Shown: positions 1 to 7,473, numbered from the stretch's first letter. The stretch: 8,318 nucleotides of DNA from an uncultured Ruminococcus sp. (GCA_947173865.1 CAMWGS010000080.1:1-8318); one strand, 5' to 3'. The notes: a model not told the origin generated them from the letters alone. Numbers and translations: made by a program.

Positions 1-2
1 GT

Positions 3-1667
3 ATATATATATACAATGATGATAAATATACGTTTTCCGTGCCTGACAATCAGGAGTATGTTTCCGAATTTTATATAAACGACGAAACAGCAGAGATAAA
101 ACGTGGTTCGGGTCACAGAAATGCATATTTTTTCAGTGAGGAAAATGAAAAGCCTTTCCTGCAATGTTTCGGAGTGGTTCAGATAAAAGTCATCGTTTCG
201 GGCAGGGCATATGTTTCCGACAGCATTTCCATTATGGTTACCGACAACAGCCTTAACAGGAACGTCATGCAGATGATTGACTATATATATGAAAAAGGTG
301 AATCATATCTTTATGAAAACTATATGAACTCTGTTGTAAGCCGTAAAAAGAAGAACGTTACAATAAACGACAAATTTGATGTTCTTGACGAAATAATAGC
401 TGTATATGAGCAGTTTTATCCGTATTTCATGAATTCTCCAAAGACTAATATTGTATCGGAAGAATCGGTAGGTGCGTTTCACAGGCTCAGTTCCGTTTCA
501 CCGAAAACAATTCAGTATATTGCTTCCCATCCCGAAGAACTTTACGGCGTTGATTACAACACGGGAATAACTTACAGCAAAAGACATTTTCAGCCGAGAA
601 ACACTCTCATTTCAAGTACTTCATATACACGCAACATATACGAAAACCGTGTTATGACAGGTTTTTTGTCAACTGTAATTTCAGCACTTGAACAGGCAAG
701 GGAAGATATATTGGAAGCTCCCACTTACAGCAATGTTGTAAGAAGGGACAAGTATATTGAATCAAAAATATATATATACCGTCTCAGCAGGAAGTCGGTA
801 AATGAATACATTACAAGAATTGACGGATATATTGAAAGATTTCAGATGCTTTACTTTGATTATAAGAAAATTCTTGAAGCAGATGATATATATATAGATT
901 ATCCGCCTAAATATACCGATACTTTCCGTCTTGTCATGCCATACAGGGCAGTTTACGCCAAAATATGCGAATGGTTTTATTACGGCGGACATGATTTTTC
1001 AAAGAGTCAGCTTCTTCTTAGCTTTATTTCAACAAGCAAGATTTATGAATATTACTGTCTGATAAAACTTCTTGCAACTATTCAGGAAGAAATGCAGTGT
1101 GTTCTTATTGAAGAAAAGACAAAAAGATTTCCGTATGCAGAAACAAAGCTTTATTCAAACACACGCTATAATAATACTTTTGTTTTCCGCAATAACGACG
1201 GCTGTGAAATAACAGTCTATTTTCAGCCTGTAATATACGGTAAGATTTCAACGCCGAGACCTAATAACATTATGCTTTACAGAAACAGATATGCAAGCAT
1301 AGGAAGCAGTACGGGTAATACTTATACTCCCGACTATCTTATTAAAGTGAGCAGGGACGGTATTTCAAAGTATGTAATTATAGACGCTAAATTCAGTTAT
1401 GCACAGACTGTTGAAAACGACAGACTTCTTGAACTGGTTTATAAATATCTGTTCTCGATAAGTACTCTTGATGAATGCGACTCTGTTGAAGGAATGGTTA
1501 TTCTCTGTGGAAAAGAGGCAGGAAACAACAGAATTTCAAATCTTCACGATGTTTCGGAGAGCATGAACAAGCGTGTATCACCGTTTTCGTATATCGTTAA
1601 TCTTTCGGGAACAGACACAAGTGACAACAATGTTATCAAGGATATATTATTACAGTTGCTTGAATAA
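3..1667 (+). CDS. DUF2357-type PD-(D/E)XK nuclease-like protein, 5'-truncated by window edge
   Basis: The frame is open to the left edge. A GTG at 39 could be read as a start, but no ribosome binding site precedes it and sense codons continue upstream, so the gene most likely begins outside the window. About 554 residues are visible. The first 70 or so are beta-rich, the middle is largely helical with many Tyr/Arg residues, and the C-terminal third resembles a PD-(D/E)XK nuclease core: Pro-Asp at 1329-1334, then Asp-Ala-Lys at 1383-1391 at the end of a predicted hydrophobic strand (YVIIDAKF), followed by a helix with Tyr-Lys-Tyr near 1439-1447. This layout fits the DUF2357/COG1700 family, often encoded beside McrB-like NTPases in restriction or anti-phage loci. 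The partner, if any, would lie upstream. Nuclease activity is inferred from the motif only. It probably belongs to a different transcript from the genes that follow, since a promoter starts 30 bases after its stop. No intrinsic terminator is visible after it. Confidence 0.72.
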   Translation: MYIYNDDKYTFSVPDNQEYVSEFYINDETAEIKRGSGHRNAYFFSEENEKPFLQCFGVVQIKVIVSGRAYVSDSISIMVTDNSLNRNVMQMIDYIYEKGESYLYENYMNSVVSRKKKNVTINDKFDVLDEIIAVYEQFYPYFMNSPKTNIVSEESVGAFHRLSSVSPKTIQYIASHPEELYGVDYNTGITYSKRHFQPRNTLISSTSYTRNIYENRVMTGFLSTVISALEQAREDILEAPTYSNVVRRDKYIESKIYIYRLSRKSVNEYITRIDGYIERFQMLYFDYKKILEADDIYIDYPPKYTDTFRLVMPYRAVYAKICEWFYYGGHDFSKSQLLLSFISTSKIYEYYCLIKLLATIQEEMQCVLIEEKTKRFPYAETKLYSNTRYNNTFVFRNNDGCEITVYFQPVIYGKISTPRPNNIMLYRNRYASIGSSTGNTYTPDYLIKVSRDGISKYVIIDAKFSYAQTVENDRLLELVYKYLFSISTLDECDSVEGMVILCGKEAGNNRISNLHDVSESMNKRVSPFSYIVNLSGTDTSDNNVIKDILLQLLE

Positions 1668-1697
1668 TAAACAATATATTAATTTTCTTGTATATAC

Positions 1698-1727
1698 TTG
1701 ACAATAATGTAAAAAGTGTGTTATACT
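1698..1727 (+). promoter_or_regulatory. Sigma-A type promoter for the cupin-rhomboid-ter operon
   Basis: A perfect -35 box TTGACA (1698-1703) is followed after 18 bases by TATACT (1722-1727), one mismatch from the TATAAT consensus. The surroundings are A+T rich. Transcription should begin near 1733-1736, leaving a leader of about 95 bases before the cupin start at 1830. This is the only convincing promoter in the window and precedes seven closely spaced genes. No obvious sigma-W or sigma-M type ECF motif was seen, although homologous Bacillus genes are controlled by such factors. Confidence 0.75.
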
Positions 1728-1729
1728 AT

Positions 1730-1799
1730 AATTAATTTTATTTATGGGTTTCAAGGCGATATGAATATGTTGTGCCATACAATAAAACAAAAATTAATT
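1730..1799 (+). repeat. AT-rich inverted repeat bracketing the 5' leader
   Basis: The ten bases at 1730-1739 (aattaatttt) are perfectly complementary to 1790-1799 (aaaattaatt). They enclose about 50 bases that contain most of the leader. The left arm overlaps the expected transcription start, so in RNA only the part after the start could pair. The enclosed stretch has a short GGC (1755-1757) / GCC (1774-1776 region) pairing possibility but no riboswitch class I recognise. It could be a structured leader or operator half-sites, or a chance feature of A+T-rich DNA. Confidence 0.3.
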
Positions 1800-1829
1800 G
1801 ATTATTCAGACTAAAAGGAGTTATTTGCA

Positions 1830-2147
1830 ATGATAACGAAAAAAGAAGAAGCAAAGAAAAGAATATTTAAGGGTGTTTCTCTTGATTCAATGGCAGTCGG
1901 AGATAAATCTATTGTTTGCAAAATGAATTATGTTGAAGGGAATTGTGCTACACTGCATCAGCATCCGAATGAGCAGAGCGGATATGTAATTTCAGGCAGA
2001 TATCGTATGACTGTTGACGGACAGGAATATGAATTAAAGGCAGGAGATAGCTATGCGATTCCTGAAAATGTACCTCATTCTTTTGAAGTCATTGAAGGTG
2101 GCGAAGTAATCGATGTATTTACTCCAATCAGAGAGGATTATTTATAA
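1830..2147 (+). CDS. Small single-domain cupin protein
   Basis: The product is 105 residues, close to a minimal Cupin_2 barrel. Cupin motif 1 is visible as Gly37, His43-x-His45, Glu48/Gln49 and Gly56; motif 2 as Gly72-Asp73, Pro78 and Pro82-His83. The His43, His45 and His83 set, with Glu48 or Gln49, would form a typical metal site. There is no signal peptide, so it should be cytoplasmic. The start is fixed by AAGGAG at 1815-1820, nine bases upstream. Such small cupins can be enzymes, sugar or metal binders, or sensors, and the sequence does not say which. It is the first gene after the promoter at 1698 and lies 38 bases before the rhomboid gene, so it is likely co-transcribed with the ter genes. 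A metal or small-ligand role in that stress system is inference only. Confidence 0.88.
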   Translation: MITKKEEAKKRIFKGVSLDSMAVGDKSIVCKMNYVEGNCATLHQHPNEQSGYVISGRYRMTVDGQEYELKAGDSYAIPENVPHSFEVIEGGEVIDVFTPIREDYL

Positions 2148-2185
2148 AAATATGGTCAATCGGAAAAATTACTGAGGAATGAACA

Positions 2186-2776
2186 ATGAGTAAAAATAAT
2201 CCGCATAAGTTAAAAAATAAAATATCTTTCAATTCCCCCGTTATACTGGGATTTACAGCAATATGTTTTGTCTCGCTTCTGCTGAGTATTCTTACACACG
2301 GGGCAAGTAATCATATGGTTTTCAGTGTTTACCGTTCGTCACTGCTTAATCCTCTGACATATATCAGATTTTTCGGTCATGTGTTCGGACACGCTTCGTG
2401 GAGTCACTTTATGAATAATATAATGTATATTCTTATTATAGGGCCTCTGCTTGAAGAAAAGTACGGCAAAACAGATATGATTATGATTATAGCAGTTACC
2501 GCCCTTGTGACAGGACTCATAAATTTTATATTTTTCCCATATGTTCAGCTTTTAGGAGCAAGCGGAATTGTTTTTGCCTTTATCCTCCTTTCTTCGTTCA
2601 CAAGTTTTCAGAATGGAAAAATTCCTGTTACTTTCATACTGGTTGCGGTTATATATATCGGACAGCAGATTTACAGCGGTGTATTTGAGAAAAACAACAT
2701 TTCTGAATTGACACATATAATCGGCGGACTTGTCGGTTCAGTCTTTGGTTTCGCCGAAAATAAAATCAAGAGGTGA
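2186..2776 (+). CDS. Rhomboid family intramembrane serine protease
   Basis: The 196-residue protein has about six hydrophobic segments (roughly residues 18-36, 70-88, 97-117, 120-140, 146-164 and 173-190), the size and topology of a minimal bacterial rhomboid. The family signature is complete: His74-x-x-x-Asn78 in helix 2, the Gly-Ala-Ser-Gly motif with nucleophile Ser126 in helix 4, and His177 followed by Gly180-Gly181 in helix 6. It is therefore predicted to be an active protease that cuts membrane-spanning helices of unknown substrates. A basic N-terminal tail precedes helix 1. GAGGA at 2174-2178 sets the ATG start. The stop lies 8 bases before the yceG start and its last codons form the yceG ribosome binding site, indicating tight co-translation. 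Its presence inside a ter operon suggests envelope stress or quality control, but that link comes from position only. Confidence 0.9.
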   Translation: MSKNNPHKLKNKISFNSPVILGFTAICFVSLLLSILTHGASNHMVFSVYRSSLLNPLTYIRFFGHVFGHASWSHFMNNIMYILIIGPLLEEKYGKTDMIMIIAVTALVTGLINFIFFPYVQLLGASGIVFAFILLSSFTSFQNGKIPVTFILVAVIYIGQQIYSGVFEKNNISELTHIIGGLVGSVFGFAENKIKR

Positions 2777-2777
2777 T
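2771..2777 (+). promoter_or_regulatory. Ribosome binding site deciding the TTG start of yceG
   Basis: AGGTGAT overlaps the last codons and stop of the rhomboid gene. It sits 7 bases before TTG 2785, good spacing for this extended anti-SD match. The ATG at 2778 directly abuts it, is out of frame and is stopped after seven codons. An in-frame TGA at 2779-2781 prevents any earlier start of the long frame. Confidence 0.6.
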
Positions 2778-2784
2778 ATGAAAA

Positions 2785-5073
2785 TTGTTTCAGCATATTA
2801 AGCTTAATTCTCTTGATGACTATTTTTTAAGTTTAAGTCAGAGAAACGGAAACAATGTATTTTTTTACAGGATAAATTCCTACAGTGACAGCATAAAAGA
2901 ATTTCTTTGCAGGTATTATGAAGAAGCAAGAAAAAACGGCGTAGTAATTGATGGACGTATTCCAAATGCTGACCAAAATAATCTTTCGTATTATTATGAA
3001 ACTATGGGCGACGGCTTCAGCATGAACAAACCGTTTTTTATAGTCAGTCTGAAAAAATGGCTTCCAAGAATGAACGACACTCAGAGAATTGTTGTGGCAG
3101 GTGCTGTTTATGATACTCTTTCACATCTCGCTTCACAGGGTAAAAATGAAAATATCCTGAAAAATGCCTACATCAAATTCATGTGCTGGCTTTATTACAG
3201 GTTTGAAAGAATTACAAATAAGCTCGGTGAAAACAATGTCCCGAAGATATTATATAGCGGAACTGTAAATATTTACGAACTTATGCTTATTTCAATACTT
3301 TCAAAGGCAGGCTGTGATGTTGTTCTTGTTCAGACCGACGGTGACAGCGGTTATCTCAAAGCTGACCCGAATTCAGCACTTTCATTTGCATATGAAGAAA
3401 CAGGGCAGGCTTTTCCGTCTGATTTTTCACTGAAACAGATGCAACAGGAAATAGCCGACAAAATGCACGCCGAAAGAGTATTCGGACAGAAACCGACTTA
3501 TAAAATAGTTACAAACAGCTGGGCAAGAGGCGACGGACTTGAGGACGTTCTTATTCCTTTAGAGAAAAGAGGAAATCAGTCGGGAAGTATATATAATATT
3601 TTTTACAGGATTAACGGCGTATATAACAGGGCAGACTATGTAAATGAACTTATTTCTTTCAAGTCGGAAATAAATTCACAGAAACGAAAGCTTGTAATAG
3701 CTGACGGTGAAATTTCTGCACCTTCATATGAAGAACTTTCAGAAATAAAAAGAGGTAACTACAGTAACCCGCAGACAGCAGTTGCGGAACTTTCAAAAAA
3801 TATAAATTTTGCCTGTGACAACAGACTGCAACAGATTATACGTTATGAATTTGCAACGCTTATGATTGAAAAGTCAAAAGAATCGGGCATGACAATAAAT
3901 AAATTTGTCAATATGTGCGTTTACGTTCTGTGCTGGCTGAAAAGGTGGGAAAATTCACTTTTTGCCGATTGGAAAAAGAATGATACAGCTTGTTTTGTAC
4001 TTTTCGGCTACTGTAAAAATGAGAATGACTCTTTATTTCTTTCACTTCTTTCAAGACTTCCTTCCGATGTTCTTATACTTAATCCGAGCTGTCAGCATAA
4101 ATGTGCTTTGAATGACACAAATTTAAGGGAATTTTCCTATGATTCATCACTTGATATAAGTACGTTCCCCGACGGTGTTGCAATGCGTGCGGGAACAGTG
4201 GCATATCATGCGGAGCGCGAACTTGATACTCTTATGTATCAGGATACGGGACTTTACAGAAATCATCAGTATTCAAAGGCGTCCGCAATAGTACTTGATA
4301 CTATGTTTGAGGAAATAGAACTCATGTGGAATCAGGAGCTTAAATATCGTCCGAATTTCGCAACTGAAAACGACGAAGTCAGAATACCCGTTTTCTTTTC
4401 AAAGGTTTCGGGAGTAAAAGACGGCAATGTAAAAGCTTACTGGCAGTATGTGAAACGTCTTATAACAGAAGATACTATTGTTATAAACGGATATAAAAAA
4501 CCACCTGTTAATCCTCATTCACCTGTACGTGTGGAGCATAACCCTGTAGCACAGTATGCACAGTTGTTTTTTAAAAACGGTGTTCTGCAAAGAAACACCA
4601 TAAAAACCCATTCCTGCTATCAGTACAAGATTCTCAGAAGTGAATTACAGGACTATATTCTTGACAAACTTCAGTTGCTGATTGAGAGCAGAATAATAAA
4701 AGGTACATTTGAAAACGGCATGGAATATGCAATAATATCTTCTGTGCTTAATCTTGATAAAGACATTGTAAGAAGAATACAGAATTTTGATTTTACAAAG
4801 AAAAATCCTAAAGTCATATATATAAATACGGGTGACAGTGCAATAACTCAGAATGATGCAATTACTTTGGAGTTTCTCAGCCTGTCGGGATTTGACGTGC
4901 TTTTCATGATACCTACGGGATATTGCAATGTTGAAAATTATTACAGTATGCCGATAATAAGCGAGCATCAGATGGGCGAATATATGTATGATTTGAAAAT
5001 ACCGGATTTTTCAAAAATTTCAGCAGGTTCACGCCAGCCATGGCACAAAAAATTATTCAGAAGAGGTGTTTAG
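2785..5073 (+). CDS. yceG: YceG-family Ter-system protein, three-unit version
   Basis: I assign this 762-residue soluble protein to the YceG family (YceG_bac) from its general look and its place directly before telA and terD genes, the order known from Bacillus yceG-yceH. Its biochemical role is not established; the family has been proposed to act in a biosynthetic module of Ter systems, and yceGH affects nisin resistance in Bacillus. Internally it reads as three similar units. Each has a strand motif (VFFYRI 25-30; IFYRI 272-276; VFFSKV 536-541), a second strand ending in Asp/Asn-Gly (53-57; 303-308; 565-569), and a later beta-alpha-beta segment (153-195; 402-444; 675-719) with a Leu-Ser...Asp-Val pattern. 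The third unit is cut short and ends in a basic tail. The Bacillus protein is roughly 540 residues, so an extra unit would explain the size. Translation starts at TTG 2785. The stop is 2 bases before telA. Confidence 0.75.
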   Translation: MFQHIKLNSLDDYFLSLSQRNGNNVFFYRINSYSDSIKEFLCRYYEEARKNGVVIDGRIPNADQNNLSYYYETMGDGFSMNKPFFIVSLKKWLPRMNDTQRIVVAGAVYDTLSHLASQGKNENILKNAYIKFMCWLYYRFERITNKLGENNVPKILYSGTVNIYELMLISILSKAGCDVVLVQTDGDSGYLKADPNSALSFAYEETGQAFPSDFSLKQMQQEIADKMHAERVFGQKPTYKIVTNSWARGDGLEDVLIPLEKRGNQSGSIYNIFYRINGVYNRADYVNELISFKSEINSQKRKLVIADGEISAPSYEELSEIKRGNYSNPQTAVAELSKNINFACDNRLQQIIRYEFATLMIEKSKESGMTINKFVNMCVYVLCWLKRWENSLFADWKKNDTACFVLFGYCKNENDSLFLSLLSRLPSDVLILNPSCQHKCALNDTNLREFSYDSSLDISTFPDGVAMRAGTVAYHAERELDTLMYQDTGLYRNHQYSKASAIVLDTMFEEIELMWNQELKYRPNFATENDEVRIPVFFSKVSGVKDGNVKAYWQYVKRLITEDTIVINGYKKPPVNPHSPVRVEHNPVAQYAQLFFKNGVLQRNTIKTHSCYQYKILRSELQDYILDKLQLLIESRIIKGTFENGMEYAIISSVLNLDKDIVRRIQNFDFTKKNPKVIYINTGDSAITQNDAITLEFLSLSGFDVLFMIPTGYCNVENYYSMPIISEHQMGEYMYDLKIPDFSKISAGSRQPWHKKLFRRGV
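5062..5068 (+). promoter_or_regulatory. Ribosome binding site deciding the telA start at 5076
   Basis: AGAGGTG lies within the last codons of yceG and is well spaced from ATG 5076. The longer option, ATG 5040, has no such site and would overlap the yceG end by 34 bases, adding 12 residues unlike the family N-terminus. Confidence 0.6.
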
Positions 5074-5075
5074 AA

Positions 5076-6239
5076 ATGGGAATTGACCTTTCAAGAGCAA
5101 AACCACAGAACAACGACGTAAGTGCAACACAGACAGCAGAAGCAGTAAACGCAACTGAAATTGAGGTTGTCGAGCAGTATGATATTGTTGCGGACAGAAA
5201 ACAGATGAACAACGAGCTTGTCGGTTCACCCGAAGTTGACGCACTCGCCAGTGAAATTGTAATTGATGACCTTACAACTATTGTTTCGTTCGGTGCTGAC
5301 GCAGCAGACGAAATATCAAAGGCTTCCGATGTTGTACTTAACAGCATGAGTATGAGTCAGATTGACGATTCAGGACAGATGCTTGTTGCTCTCGGCAAGA
5401 TTATGGAAAAGTTCGATATTGATGAAATCAAGGAAAATCCCGGACTTTTTAAGAAGATGTTCGGCAACGCCAAAAAACAGCTTGACAAGATTCTTGCCAA
5501 GTATCACACTATGGGTGACGAAGTTGACAAGATTTATGTCCAGCTAAGAAAGTATGAGGACGAAATAAAACAGGCAAACAAAAAGCTTGACCAGATGTTC
5601 AATGCAAACGTTGAATATTATCACAAGCTTGTAAAGTATATTCTCGCAGGAGAGCAGGGCTGTCGTGAGATTGAGGCTTATCTTGAACAACGCAGACAGG
5701 ATATGGCATCAACCGGAGATACCTCCATACAGTTTGAAATTCAGAATCTCGAACAGGCTCTTATGATGCTTGAACAGAGAACTCAGGATTTGAGAACAGC
5801 TGAAAGTATTGCAATGCAGTCAGTTCCTATGATAAAGATGATGGCTTTCAGTAATATGAACCTTGTCAGAAAAATCAACTCTGCATTTATTGTTACTCTC
5901 CCTGTATTCAAACAGGCACTTGCTCAGGCTATGATGCTTAAACGTCAGAAAATTCAGGCAGACGCTATTTCTGCTCTTGACGAAAAGACAAATGAGATGC
6001 TTATAAAAAATGCACATAATACTGTTGAGCAGTCCAAGATGATAGCAAGAATGGCTTCAGGCAGTTCTATAAAGATTGAAACTCTTGAAAAGTCATGGCA
6101 GACTATTATGAATGGTATCGACGAAACACGTCAGATTCAGGACGACGCACGTAAACAGCGTAGGGAAGACCAGATTAAACTTCAGGCTATAAAGCAGGAT
6201 TTCAACAAAAGATACAGTATGCCTGATTCAAGAAAATAA
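5076..6239 (+). CDS. telA: TelA / YceH family toxic anion resistance protein
   Basis: With the ATG at 5076 the protein has 387 residues, close to typical TelA/YceH length (about 360-390). Residues 1-48 are low-complexity and polar, probably disordered. The rest is almost all helix. Family landmarks include the N-terminal stretch with Phe72-Gly73 and Ser84-Asp85 (consensus FG....I...SD..L), a central charged coiled-coil-like region about 110-240, and the conserved Q-S-V-P-M-I segment at 248-253 followed by N-L-V-R-K-I-N-S-A-F, characteristic of TelA. No membrane segment or signal peptide is seen, so it should be cytoplasmic. TelA homologues are associated with tellurite, nisin and cell-envelope antimicrobial resistance; the mechanism is not settled. 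It follows yceG by 2 bases and precedes the terD genes by 27, implying one functional unit with YceG and the TerD proteins. Confidence 0.93.
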   Translation: MGIDLSRAKPQNNDVSATQTAEAVNATEIEVVEQYDIVADRKQMNNELVGSPEVDALASEIVIDDLTTIVSFGADAADEISKASDVVLNSMSMSQIDDSGQMLVALGKIMEKFDIDEIKENPGLFKKMFGNAKKQLDKILAKYHTMGDEVDKIYVQLRKYEDEIKQANKKLDQMFNANVEYYHKLVKYILAGEQGCREIEAYLEQRRQDMASTGDTSIQFEIQNLEQALMMLEQRTQDLRTAESIAMQSVPMIKMMAFSNMNLVRKINSAFIVTLPVFKQALAQAMMLKRQKIQADAISALDEKTNEMLIKNAHNTVEQSKMIARMASGSSIKIETLEKSWQTIMNGIDETRQIQDDARKQRREDQIKLQAIKQDFNKRYSMPDSRK

Positions 6240-6266
6240 AATCTATTTTACGGAGGTTAGTAAATT

Positions 6267-6848
6267 ATGCCTATTAATTTATCAAAAGGTCAGAAAATTG
6301 ACCTGACAAAAAGTAATCCGGGTCTTAAAAACATTATGGTAGGTCTTGGCTGGGACGTTAATGTTTTTGATTCGGGAGCGGCTTTCGACCTTGATGCAGC
6401 AGCCTTTCTTCTCGGAAGCAACGGTAAATGTCCGACAGACAACGAGTTTATTTTTTACAGCAATCTGAAACATTCTTCAGGTGCGGTTGAACATATGGGC
6501 GATAACCTTACAGGTGAGGGCGAGGGCGACGACGAACAGATTAAAATCAATCTTTCGGGAATTCCGTCCAATATAGAAAAAATTGCTTTCACTGTAACGA
6601 TTTACGACGCTGACAACAGACGACAGAATTTCGGTCAGGTTTCAAACGCTTTCATAAGAATTGTAAACAACGATACAAATGAAGAACTTATCAGATATGA
6701 CCTCGGAGAAGATTTCTCAATTGAAACTGCTGTTGTTGTAGGTGAACTCTACAAGCATAACGGTGAATGGAAGTTCAACGCTATTGGAAGTGGTTTTCAG
6801 GGCGGACTTGCTGCACTTTGCGGTTATTACGGAATAGATGCAGGCTGA
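6267..6848 (+). CDS. terD: TerD family calcium-binding stress protein, copy 1
   Basis: The 193-residue protein is a standard-length single TerD domain. It begins with the typical M-P-I-N-L-S-K-G-Q. Calcium-site motifs are intact: Phe40-Asp41-Leu42-Asp43, the Gly78-Asp79-Asn80-Leu-Thr-Gly stretch, and Gly87-Asp88-Asp89-Glu90. The C-terminal family signature ending in K-F-N-A-I-G-S-G is present. TerD proteins are cytoplasmic beta-sandwich proteins that bind two calcium ions and are needed for tellurite and related stress resistance; they correspond to YceC/D/E of Bacillus. CGGAGG just before 6257 sets the start with about 10 bases of spacing. It is about 70% identical to the next gene by hand alignment without gaps, so the two arose by tandem duplication. 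Confidence 0.96.
   Translation: MPINLSKGQKIDLTKSNPGLKNIMVGLGWDVNVFDSGAAFDLDAAAFLLGSNGKCPTDNEFIFYSNLKHSSGAVEHMGDNLTGEGEGDDEQIKINLSGIPSNIEKIAFTVTIYDADNRRQNFGQVSNAFIRIVNNDTNEELIRYDLGEDFSIETAVVVGELYKHNGEWKFNAIGSGFQGGLAALCGYYGIDAG
6699..6730 (+). repeat. 32-base exact direct repeat shared by terD copies 1 and 2
   Basis: This stretch is identical to 7314-7345 in the second terD gene, at the equivalent coding position (RYDLGEDFSIETA). The flanking DNA remains similar on both sides. It is the longest perfect match I noticed and a possible site for recombination that would delete or expand a terD copy. Confidence 0.8.
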
Positions 6849-6881
6849 TTATTTAAAATATAATGTAAAGGAGTCTTTTAT

Positions 6882-7463
6882 ATGCCAGTCAGTTTAAGCA
6901 AGGGACAGAAAATAAGTCTCACAAAGGATAATCCCGGTCTTAAGAAAGTAGTTGTAGGTCTTGGCTGGGACGTTAACGCATTTGATACAGGTGCGGCTTT
7001 CGACCTTGATTCTTCAGCTTTTCTTCTTACCGATGCAGGAAAGGTATCAAAACCCGAGGATTTCGTTTTTTATGGAAATCTCAGTCACCCGTCGGGTGCT
7101 GTGTCTCACTGCGGTGACAATCTCACAGGTGCAGGAGCAGGAGACGACGAGCAGGTTAAAATTGACCTTTCAAAAATGCCTCCCCAAATCACAAAAATTG
7201 CTTTCACTGTTACCATTCATGAAGCAGAACAGAGAAGGCAGAATTTCGGACAGGTTAACAACTCTTTCATAAGAATCTACAATGAGGAAACAGGTGAGGA
7301 AATTCTCAGATACGACCTCGGAGAAGATTTCTCAATTGAAACTGCCGCCGTATTCGGTGAACTTTACAAGCATAACGGTGAGTGGAAATTCAACGCTATC
7401 GGAAGTGGCTATCAGGGTGGACTTGCTGCCCTTTGTGCAAGCTACGGTGTAGACGTTGAATAA
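6882..7463 (+). CDS. terD: TerD family calcium-binding stress protein, copy 2
   Basis: This 193-residue TerD domain aligns without gaps to copy 1. It keeps Phe40-Asp41-Leu42-Asp43, Gly78-Asp79-Asn80 and Gly87-Asp88-Asp89-Glu90, so both calcium sites look functional. The main differences from copy 1 cluster at residues 50-60 (loop after the first metal motif), 98-104 and the C-terminus, as expected for surface loops. AAGGAG at 6868-6873 with 8-base spacing fixes the ATG. The gene is 33 bases after copy 1 and 22 bases before copy 3. Ter systems usually carry several TerD paralogues that may act together at the membrane with TerC-type proteins, but no TerC is visible here. Confidence 0.96.
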   Translation: MPVSLSKGQKISLTKDNPGLKKVVVGLGWDVNAFDTGAAFDLDSSAFLLTDAGKVSKPEDFVFYGNLSHPSGAVSHCGDNLTGAGAGDDEQVKIDLSKMPPQITKIAFTVTIHEAEQRRQNFGQVNNSFIRIYNEETGEEILRYDLGEDFSIETAAVFGELYKHNGEWKFNAIGSGYQGGLAALCASYGVDVE

Positions 7464-7473
7464 TAAAAAAACT

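Noticed and set aside
1..12. TATATA runs (also near 770-780 and 886-897) as repeats of interest
   Set aside because: They are short, lie in coding sequence (Ile-Tyr codons) and show no regular unit spacing. No CRISPR-like array is present anywhere in the window.
1734..1829. yybP-ykoY manganese or fluoride riboswitch in the operon leader
   Set aside because: The conserved core sequences of these classes could not be found in the short leader.
2179..2193. ATG at 2179 just before the rhomboid start
   Set aside because: It is out of frame and reads only four codons before a stop. ATG 2186 has the proper ribosome binding site spacing.
4645..4968. 107-codon frame on the - strand inside yceG
   Set aside because: It is antisense to a well-supported gene, its composition is typical of a shadow frame, and no ribosome binding site or family resemblance is seen. 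The same reasoning removes the - strand frames at 762-992, 5053-5347, 5820-6017, 6282-6473 and 7332-7728.
5040..5075. Longer telA start at ATG 5040
   Set aside because: It has no ribosome binding site, overlaps the end of yceG and adds residues foreign to TelA. ATG 5076 has a good AGAGGTG site.
6859..6864. TATAAT between terD copies 1 and 2 as an internal promoter
   Set aside because: No -35-like hexamer lies 16-19 bases upstream, and A+T-rich gaps commonly show this hexamer by chance.
6961..7272. 103-codon + strand frame inside terD copy 2
   Set aside because: It is an overlapping frame fully inside a strongly supported TerD gene, with no start signals.
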